A DNA stretch of 64,000 nucleotides, from NCBI GenBank assembly GCA_905221605.1, contig CAJNDS010002467.1, forward strand, positions 228,513-292,512. The letters run 5' to 3'. The notes beneath the pieces are model-generated. The model ran no database searches, was not told where the DNA came from, and was given only the letters and a program-made list of their open reading frames with translations. The stretch is from Symbiodinium natans. Its lineage: Eukaryota; Sar; Dinophyceae; Suessiales; Symbiodiniaceae. The translations under genes and the position numbers were made by a program. Positions 45,160-53,800 of this stretch are shown here, piece after piece (the first letter of the stretch is position 1; every line of letters starts with the position of its first letter).

Positions 45160-45290
45160 CTAAACCCTGACCCCTAACCCCTAACCCCTAACCCCTCAAC
45201 CCTCAACCCTAAACCCTCAACCCTCAACCCTCAACCCTCAACCCTAAACCCTAAACCCTAAACCCTAAACCCTAAACCCTAAACCCTGCA
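45160..45290 (-). repeat. Variant arrays CCCCTAA, CCCTCAA, CCCTAAA in succession
   Basis: Blocks of CCCCTAA, then CCCTCAA, then CCCTAAA follow one another, each locally uniform. A possible exon scrap (AVLLWQVEAPKAFRAL) lies at about 45293-45342. Confidence 0.9.
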
Positions 45291-46079
45291 GGCCGTCCTG
45301 CTTTGGCAGGTGGAGGCTCCGAAGGCCTTCAGAGCTTTGGGTTTGGGGTTTAGGGTTTAGGGTTTGGGGTCTAGGGTTTAGGGTTTCGGGTTTGGAGCCT
45401 GGGGTTTAGGGTCTGGGCTTTAGAGGGTTTGGGGTTTTAAGGTTCAAGGATTAGACTCCCGTTCCCGGCCCCTTGTCAATCTCCTTCTGATACCCCCATG
45501 CACCCCCACGATAGTGCCCTTATGGGGGTTCGGGTTTAGTCGAGGCACTTTTGCACTTTTGGGTTGTGGGTATAGGGTTCTGTGTTAAGGTAATTTGGGA
45601 CGTGGGGTTGCCGGGTTTTGGGTTGAGTTCGACATCTGCGTGTTACGTGAGTGGGCGGGGTTTCCAATAAGGTCCATATGCGATCCTGAACCCTAAACCC
45701 TCATGACCCAATACTCTCATACACCAAGCCCTAATACCCTAAACCGCGAATACCCTGAACCATGGGGGCGTTGCGGTTCTGAAATCTGGGCTATTTCGAA
45801 GTTCTGTCTTCAGGGCTGACCTTGTAGGGTTTAGGGTTTAGGGTTTAGGGTTTAGGGTCTCGTGTTCAGGCTGTGGGGTTTAGGGGTATCTTCATTGTTT
45901 GCAGACCTCAACAAGTCAAGCCCCTACCAAACCCTGGAAGCCCTCTGACCCCCAAAATCCCGACTAAACCCACGGATGCCACCAAACTAAAACTCCCCCT
46001 AACCCTAAACCCTAAACCCTAAACCCTAAACCCTAAACCCTAAACCCTAAGCCCTATGATGTGCCAACAGCTTAGCAGC

Positions 46080-46172
46080 CCAGTGGTACCCTTTACCCTT
46101 TTTTTGGTTATGGGTTCCGTTATAAAAAAATAGCCAACCCAAGAAAGGGTGCCCTTATTTGTAATATGGTTA
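46080..46172 (+). repeat. Dispersed repeat family F3, copy 2
   Basis: Same orientation and order of words as 27335-27420, with small indels in the T and A runs. Confidence 0.65.
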
Positions 46173-46628
46173 CACAGGCTCCATGACAGGCTGGTCGCTG
46201 TAACTTGGCTTTCTTCTGGCTCTTCTGACTTTAACCTTTTGGGTTGTTGAAGAAACTACAATTGGGAGCCCAAAAGTTAAACTTGTAGGAGGGGTTCAGA
46301 AGTCAGCCAGCCAAGGTAAGTAGCTGCAAGCATCACTGTGTGTAGTTAGTTACAGCTTTCCACGATGTGGCCCTGCCGGGACAGACTGACACTGAGATGA
46401 TCGGCTGATTCGGATCGTTCCGCATTGGCCTTCTAGTGGGTCGCGCAGGGGGGGGGGGGGCACAAATCTACGTAGCCTGTAAACTGGGTACGCCCTTGGG
46501 CTATTTGACGTTTCCCCTTTTGAGTTTAAGAGCCTCATGTGTAGCAATATGTTTCACGTGCCTCAACCTGGTCAAGGTACATTTGAGGGTGCTTCAGGCT
46601 CTTAACAAACCTCATCTCCGAAAGCAGG

Positions 46629-46699
46629 TTCACAAAACCGGTCTCAAGACGTCTGTCGCCGCCTTAAGGAGGCCAGGCTGGAACGCATCCGAGCAGCAG
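46629..46699 (+). CDS. Exon-like island
   Basis: It begins GCAG|GT and reads SQNRSQDVCRRLKEARLERI and then RAA, and ends CAGCAG|GGTTTAGGG. It is a charged helix and the donor lies in the telomere-like repeat. Possibly the exon before 46930-47041. Confidence 0.4.
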
Positions 46700-46929
46700 G
46701 GTTTAGGGTTTGGTGGGCGTGTAAGGGTGTATACTGTATGTAGCTGTCGGTAAGAGTAGGAATAAATGCCTGCCTCCCACCCCCCCCCCCCCCCCCCCCC
46801 CGCCCCCACACTAGAATGGCCTTGATCATGTGTTGCCATTTTGTGTGTTAATCTCGCTAGTTCTATCCATCAGGCGCCATAAAAATTGCAAAAGCAATGT
46901 AAAAGGGATTCCGAGAGAAGGGTCCCTAC

Positions 46930-47041
46930 TGCCGATAAACATAAGTTTGCTGACATCATACGGGCCCTGACTACTTATGGCAAGGAAGAGGACTGCTCAA
47001 GGAAAGGCTGGACTCTTGCCCAGTTCAAGCCCGAGTTCTAG
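46930..47041 (+). CDS. Terminal-exon-like island
   Basis: It reads DKHKFADIIRALTTYGKEED, then CSRKGWTLAQFKPEF, to a TAG at 47039-47041, directly followed by CCCTAAA-type DNA. Good coding composition. Family unknown. Confidence 0.4.
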
Positions 47042-47448
47042 GACACCCTAGACCCTAAACCCGAAACCCTAAACCCGAAACCCTAAACCCTAAACCCTAA
47101 TCCCGAAACCCTAAACCCTAAACCCTAAACCCTAAACCCTAAACCCTAAACCCTAAACCCTAAACCCTAAACCCTAAACCCTAAACCCTAGACCCTAAAC
47201 CCTAAACCCTAAACCCGAAACCCTCACCAAAAAAGGACGACGTTAGGGGTTACAGCTTTGGTTCAGGGTTTGGGTGGGTCGCCGCATTAGGGTCCCTTCT
47301 TGGGTCCCCTCGATGTAGCACGGCACCCTTATCATAAGGACCCTAAACCCTAAACCCTAAACCCTAAACCCTAAACCCTAAACCCTAAACCCTAAACCCT
47401 AAACCCTAAACCCTAAACCCTAAACCCTAAACCCTAAACCCTAATCTA
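47042..47448 (-). repeat. CCCTAAA arrays with CCCGAAA variants
   Basis: Two long arrays (47042-47225 and 47336-47448), the first with interspersed CCCGAAA and CCCTAGA units, separated by 110 bp of unique DNA. Confidence 0.95.
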
Positions 47449-47764
47449 GAGAAGTATCCGTTTAGGCAAAGCCTTGGGGTTTGGGGTGTAGGACGTCCCC
47501 TAATTATAACCCCAAGCCCTGCACCCTAAACCCTAAACGAGGGTGTTTGTAGGGTTTAGGGTTTAGGGTTCAGGGTTCAGGGATTAGGGTTTAGGGTTTA
47601 GGGTTTAGGGTTGAGAGTTGATCTGTTGATGAGGGTTGCATGGTCAGGTTTACAGTTCCGTCCCCGCCCGGGCCCGTTGTCCAGTTTTTCGGGGGGGATA
47701 GGCTATGGGAGTGGGTGAGCCCTGATAATGGCGGCTGGGGTCCACACGGGCGTATGCGAGACTT

Positions 47765-47913
47765 GGGTTTAGGGTTTAGGGTTTAGGGTTTAGGGTTTAG
47801 GGTTTAGGGTTTAGGGTTTAGGGTTTAGGGTTTAGGGTTTAGGGTTGTAAGCAAGGCCTGGAAGATCAGCAAACGGTGTGCAGATAACAGGGTTTAGGGT
47901 TTAGGGTTTAGGG
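47765..47913 (+). repeat. TTTAGGG arrays at the retroelement insertion site
   Basis: Perfect arrays at 47765-47848 and 47890-47913. The second is cut by the retroelement. The repeat resumes on the other side at 56781. Confidence 0.95.
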
Positions 47914-48200
47914 TACGGGGGGACAACCAAGGAAGGAAATCAACTCCCCTAATCGCCCTGAACCTATATTCCCCAGATCGAACCAAGAAACAAACAAGAA
48001 CACGGATAAGAGCAACCCAGGGGGGAAGGAAAGGGGGAAGGAATCCACACCCTTACCAAACCCTAAAAACCCAGGCACTACTTTTTGAACTTGTGGCTTT
48101 CTGTTCAAGCCCATCTTGAGCCAAACATGATTTCCGGGTTCATTAACCCTTCCAACTCTCAACACTAACTCTTTTCTACAATACCAGTTGCAGCTCCGCA
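47914..48200 (-). repeat. 3' LTR (287 bp)
   Basis: Identical at every base to 56494-56780. On the - strand it starts TGCGGAGCTGCAACTGG and ends CCCCCCGTA. It contains a spliced-leader-like motif at 48115-48129. Confidence 0.95.
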
Positions 48201-48208
48201 CTCCCCCT
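48201..48208 (-). promoter_or_regulatory. Polypurine tract (plus-strand primer)
   Basis: The - strand reads AGGGGGAG directly before the 3' LTR start TGCGG, as required for a polypurine tract. A C follows upstream (GGACAGGGGGAG). Confidence 0.75.
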
Positions 48209-48571
48209 GTCCTAGGATTTCCTAGGACACATTGGAGGTGCAGATCTTTGGCCAAAAACTGCCATTAGGGCAGCAGCCAGCTGCTTGAAATGCACAATAT
48301 GGTTTTACGTCTTCCAGGACGAAATTATAGCACATTGGCTAAATCCACTAACCATAGAGAATCTTTTTTCCACCTTGATCCTCTTATCATTGAAGACTCT
48401 TCGGCCTTCTTCACCACAAACCGTGGTCTTCGCTACGTGAAAAACTACTAACTTCTACTATCAGGGATTTCCATACCCTTAATAGTAACCACCACATTTT
48501 CAGCGCATTGGCCGATCCAGCGCACCTGTCTCCAGAAAGAGAAAAACCATCCCTTCATCCATACCATCCAG

Positions 48572-50797
48572 TCACTTCTTTTTCCGATGGTTTGCAATAC
48601 TGAGGTGAAGTTGCAGCAGAATATACTCCAGGTCCGAAACTGCAAGAACAGGATCCTGCACGCACCTTTGAATTGAGGATACCAATCCTTCTCTCTTTGC
48701 GTCCTCAATCGCTTGGCAAGATTGACCCAGCTCTGCACTCACAGCGGTAGACGCTTGCGCATCCACATCAGAGGGACGATCCTTTTCCTCAGGACCTTTC
48801 ACCACCACCACTTCTTCCTTTTTGGGGCTCTGACTTTTCTCCTTCTTCTTCGCCTTTCCACCGACGTTTGACTTTGTGCGCATTTTCGAGGCTTTTTCCC
48901 CTGCAGAAACCACCGCATTGGATGATGATCCACCCTTCTCAATGGTCGCCGGCATCTTCTTCGGCTTTGGAACCAGGAGAGTGTAAGGATCTTCGATAAC
49001 TGCAGTTTTCCTCTTCGTTTTAACCTTTTTTACCTCCTCCTCAACGGCAACCTCCGTCTCAGAAGTCTCAACCACCTCCTTTTCGGCAGGAATATCCTTG
49101 CTGGACTCCCTTTCTAGGGACCTCTTCTTGCCCCTTTTGGGATCTTTTTCTTCTTCCACGTTGGCTCGCTCGAACCATATCCTCAGGTCATTGACCCATT
49201 CTTCCACCTCCGCGAGCGAAACCTCATACGACTTCACTACTTCGTGAAGTTCCAGCACGGACAGCATACCGGTGGTCCACGAAACCCATTCTCTATCCAT
49301 CTGGTCAGTATCTCCATTGAACTTCAGGAGTTTGAACAGTGGGTCCGCCTCTGCTCGAGCCAAATCTGTTTTGCCATTGGACAGAAATGAAATCGCCTCC
49401 ATCAACAGTTCCGCCATTTTGGTATCATCGTCATAAGTCATGGAATACTCCTCACCATCATCGAACTGTTCAGGAGAGATCTCCTTTTCCCCACCTTTTG
49501 CACCAGAACTTCTCCTTGGACCATCCCTTGGGGGCGTCCTTGGAGACCTTGGCCTCTGTTCATTCAGCGGATCACCATGCTCAAAAACACACCTGTCACC
49601 ATAACGACACTTCCCAGACTGAGCAAACTGAATGCACCTCACACCAGTTGCATCATGCGAGAACGCACACTTTTTTCCAGCGAAACAGGGTCTCCCCGCC
49701 ACATAGTATTTGCACCAATACGAATGCAGCACCACGTCATCTTCTGAATGGATGAATTTGCAGTCTTCACCAAATTTGCAGCGATCTTTTCCCTTACTGA
49801 ACCAATAGCAGAAGCCTTTCTTCCTCTTCTCCAAGCGCTCCGCCTCGTACCGGTCCATAGGGCGATTCTGCTCTACATGAACATTGCCATGTGCCTGAGA
49901 ACTGCTCCCTTCACCCAAGGTGCTATCAGTACTTGATGCTTGGAGTACAGCTGGAAAACCTGGCCTTGGTCCTACCACCTTCATGATTGGTTTTCCGCCA
50001 GCTCCTGAGCCACGCTGAGACAATCCAAAAACATTGAACTTCTTCATGAAGGCCTTCCTAGTGCCGATCTTCTGCACCCTTTTGATTGGATGCTTCATTG
50101 CTCCAACCTTGCATCCAGATACGTTCAAACGACACAACCTCCTATACCCAGCTCTATATCCCTTTTTCCAAAGAGCCATAAGAATTTTAGAGGCAGTAAC
50201 ATTCTCCACCTCTACCTTTTCCAACGGTCCCTCACTTCCCGGAACAAACCCATCCAACCCATCCATATCTGAAGACCTTTCCATCTTTTTTGACACCACT
50301 TCGTCGAGGTAGTCTTCAGAGATCCAGGGTAAGTTCCTCTTAGAGGAAGGATTGTCACCATTGTTTGGCCCTTCACAAGGATACCCCTTTGTGCTGTCAA
50401 AGATCTTACCAGTAGTGCGGTCCTGCGTAGAGAAATTGGAAGCCACGCGAGAGTACACTGACCACAAGAAAATCCTTGTGCCCGCCAGTCTTGACGACCC
50501 ACTGGATGTCTCCTCTTCCGGAGAAACTTCTGGCGCTTTGCCATCCCTTCCAGTGTCACCAATTGTCTCACCTCCAGCATCTTCAATGGGAATAAGGGAT
50601 TCATTGTTCCCTTGATCAAGTACCGCATCTTGTTGATCGGGGATCTCCAGCACCATTCCTGTAGGATCCACTTCCTCATCAGCATCGTCGTCCATTCTTC
50701 TCCAGAGAACCTCCAATTGATCAGCGCAGGTCGCCGCCTGAAGGAACTCCATCATTTGGTCCCTCCCGTGCTGCCAGAGAAATTCGGAATTCACCAC
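48572..50797 (-). CDS. Retroelement ORF2: triple CCCH zinc-finger protein
   Basis: The frame gives 741 residues from a GTG. The first ATG pair is 15 residues in (DQMMEFLQ), and the true start is uncertain. Residues about 327-413 hold three CCCH fingers: C-x9-C-x5-C-x3-H (CKFGEDCKFIH), C-x8-C-x5-C-x3-H (CFAGKKCAFSH) and C-x8-C-x5-C-x3-H (CRYGDRCVFEH). The N-terminal third is acidic, with a basic patch (GYRRLCRLNVSGCKVGAMKH). The C-terminal part is lysine-rich with nuclear-localisation-like clusters (KKVKTKRKT, KAKKKEKSQSPKK). CCCH fingers usually bind single-stranded RNA, so a nucleocapsid or RNA-chaperone role is inferred. No enzyme motif is visible. The frame overlaps ORF1 in the +1 phase, so it may be made as an ORF1 fusion by frameshifting. 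Confidence 0.85.
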   Translation of the reverse strand: MVNSEFLWQHGRDQMMEFLQAATCADQLEVLWRRMDDDADEEVDPTGMVLEIPDQQDAVLDQGNNESLIPIEDAGGETIGDTGRDGKAPEVSPEEETSSGSSRLAGTRIFLWSVYSRVASNFSTQDRTTGKIFDSTKGYPCEGPNNGDNPSSKRNLPWISEDYLDEVVSKKMERSSDMDGLDGFVPGSEGPLEKVEVENVTASKILMALWKKGYRAGYRRLCRLNVSGCKVGAMKHPIKRVQKIGTRKAFMKKFNVFGLSQRGSGAGGKPIMKVVGPRPGFPAVLQASSTDSTLGEGSSSQAHGNVHVEQNRPMDRYEAERLEKRKKGFCYWFSKGKDRCKFGEDCKFIHSEDDVVLHSYWCKYYVAGRPCFAGKKCAFSHDATGVRCIQFAQSGKCRYGDRCVFEHGDPLNEQRPRSPRTPPRDGPRRSSGAKGGEKEISPEQFDDGEEYSMTYDDDTKMAELLMEAISFLSNGKTDLARAEADPLFKLLKFNGDTDQMDREWVSWTTGMLSVLELHEVVKSYEVSLAEVEEWVNDLRIWFERANVEEEKDPKRGKKRSLERESSKDIPAEKEVVETSETEVAVEEEVKKVKTKRKTAVIEDPYTLLVPKPKKMPATIEKGGSSSNAVVSAGEKASKMRTKSNVGGKAKKKEKSQSPKKEEVVVVKGPEEKDRPSDVDAQASTAVSAELGQSCQAIEDAKREGLVSSIQRCVQDPVLAVSDLEYILLQLHLSIANHRKKK

Positions 50798-50816
50798 TGT
50801 CCCTTGGCCTCCTAGT

Positions 50817-53800
50817 CTAAGTAAGGAATGGAGCGACCAGATTGGCTACCCTTGCCATAAGTTCCACATGAACTTCCATGCCTGGACTGCGACTCCAATC
50901 ATAGGCTATTGCCTCCATAGCAGTTCCAAACTTTTCAGTATTTCTGAATTCCTTTTCCAGGCCAGGAGAAAGCAGTGCACCCATCACCGAAAGAGGATAA
51001 TTCCCCACCACCGGCAAGCACGGATCTTCATGGAACGAATGATGCAAATCTCCGTAGTGTCCTTGATCTCTCCTTTCAAAAAGGAGTCTCCCAGTATTCA
51101 ACTGGGCATTCAGTTCATCCACTTGAACCATTTCAGCACATATTCTCTGTGCCGCAGTCGCTATTGCCGGCCAGATAGCACGATCTGCCAACCCACGACG
51201 CATAACCCAAATAGTTGTCGCCGACTGAATCAGTGTACCAGGGTCATATGCCATGACCACCAATGCACCATCATCCATTCTCTGATCAGCATCATCTTCC
51301 AATGCCAGGTTCAAATCCTGTTCGCTTGCACCTTCAGATGACATGCTAATAACCAAATTTCGATCCATTTTATTGGACCCCTTCTGATAGTCCTTGTGCC
51401 CCACAGGCAACTTGCCGACAGCAACCTTCCAATAAATCCGATTCAGAAGACCTTTAACCAGCAATTGCTGAGGAACATTCTTCACCGGACGAACATCCAA
51501 TGTCTTCGCACCATCACCACGGAGTTCATTGCTCCCACCTTCTCCTTCGTTTTGGTCAGTCTCCTCGCCAGGAATTTGCACTGCTCCTTCCAGCGCCGTC
51601 TCCTGTCCAGCCACTTCTTGCCCAGGAAGAACTTGAGCGCCTTCAGATACATTCACCTGTCCAGCAACACCTTGCCCAGGTAAAACCTCATCCGTGGAGC
51701 CCACCGCCAGCGAACCAACTATAACTGAGCCATCCCTTGCTCTTTTTTGAGACTGTTCAGTTCGACGAGAAGGTTGTGGTAGCGAAAAAACTTGAGAAGT
51801 CACTTCTTGGCGGGTCTCCCCCCGCGACGCTTTGTCGCGTTCTTCGCCAAGGTGAACCGATTTTTTCTGCCCGTCATTGGGGCCGGAAGAACCACCCATC
51901 GGAACATTGCCACGAATCGCAGTTCTCTGTGAATCCCTTTCTTGCAAAAAGATTTCCCTCATGCGTTGCACAGCATTGGTCTCTTCCTCGCTTGAATCGC
52001 TTGAGGAAGCGGCATAAGAAACCAAAGCCTCCGCCTGATCATCATCATCCACCACATCTGCCCATGCTCTGCTGAACCGATACGACAACCCACCACGAGG
52101 CTTCAGTTCCAGTGGTTTTGGTTTCTCCACCACTTCCGCCGGCTGCGCTCGTCGCTGTGAACGAGAGCGTGGCACCTGTCGCACCTGTTTTTTATCCAGC
52201 AAGGGCCTTCCCCTTTTCACAGGGTTTGATCTTGACCGATACTTTTTTGTTGGTGGGTTCACCGGCGGCATTCCAACTCCCACCAACTGCAGCTTCTGTA
52301 CGCACAGTGGAGACCTCTGCGCAAGCGTCCAAGCGTCACGGTACCTGACCTTATCAAAAAGCTCCCGATAGGAGCCTCTCGGCATCGTTTTTGCACCGGA
52401 GCCTTCAGCTTCACGCATCTGAGTGAGGGTTCGCACCGCCTCTCTTCCAGCTTCCTTGCTCCCAGAAGATTGTTGTACTCGTACAGATGCATCGGAAGGA
52501 ACTGCTTTTTCCGGTCCTCCCGGACGATATCGGACACCACCCACCAATTGCAAGATTTTACATGCTGTCACTTTGTTGATCCCTTTGTCAACCAAATCTT
52601 CCACAAAGATGAACTCTTGCAAGTCGGACACGTTGGTCACACCAAGTGTAATCATCACCTCACTTACATGAGGGGTATACACCCAAAGGTGTTCGTTGCG
52701 AGCCATCCAATTTTCAATTGGCTCCTCTGGATTTTGAAGCCGAGTACCAGTGGACTCAGCCACCGAATTCTTTTGTTCATCATCTTCTGCTTCATCCAGA
52801 TTACCCTTTTCACCTTCTTTTTGTGACACATTGGTCATTTGCAGCGCTTTTGGTGCCGAGGAGGACGAAGATTCTGCTCCCCCACTTACCGGTGGTTGAA
52901 AGGCGTTCCTGTCGGGAATCTCCAATCCTCTTCCCCTTTGAAATGACACATGGTTCGCCACATTCACCAGATGCTTCAATTGGGCCAGCCGGTCTTCAGA
53001 CATTTCTTCGTGAGAATACTTGCAGCCAAATCGCACACGACATCTCCCTTTGAGATAGTAGTCGAAACAGCAATGGTGGAACCCCGCGTCCCTTAGTGCT
53101 TTCCTGGAAGCATTGTCCCAAGATTTGCCAGGCTCCCAAGTCCCTTCCAATGCCATGTCATCGTCGTGAAGATACCTGCACGCAGTCCCATATTTACAAC
53201 CACCTTGATTGTAATACAGACACAGCCGTTTCTTCGTTTCACCCAACGTAGGCTCACCTTTTGATGTCCCTTTGCCATAGTTGTACTGGGCACGGAAGGC
53301 CGAATCCTCCCGCTCCTGCTGCACCTCATCCACTGCACCTTCATCAGTTGGAGGGCCACCGATGTCCCCATCCTCGTCACCAGTTTTTTGGCTGTTCCTT
53401 GGCTCAGTTGGCTCTCCTTCAGGCCACCCTTCACCATAACGACGATGTTCATAGGAACACCCATCTCCATTTCGACACCTCCCTTGATTGGAGAACCTGC
53501 ACAGCTTGCTGTGTCCAGGTGACACAGTCTTTGGAGTCATGTGAGCCTTTTTGTACTGATCAGGATCCATATAGGCTTCCATTGGCCTGTTTTCCCTCTT
53601 ACTCATCTCCTCGATTGCACCATCAAGCTCTTGCAGAAATCGCTTGGTATCCAACCACAGCTCGTTCCAAAGCTCATCTTTCCCTTTGCTCAGCAACATT
53701 GCCACCGTTTCACCCACGACTGGTCCACTAAATCTCCTTTTCTTGCGTGCCAGTTCGTAGAGCGCGTTATGGTACTGCTTCCGGGAAAAAGTGATTGTTT

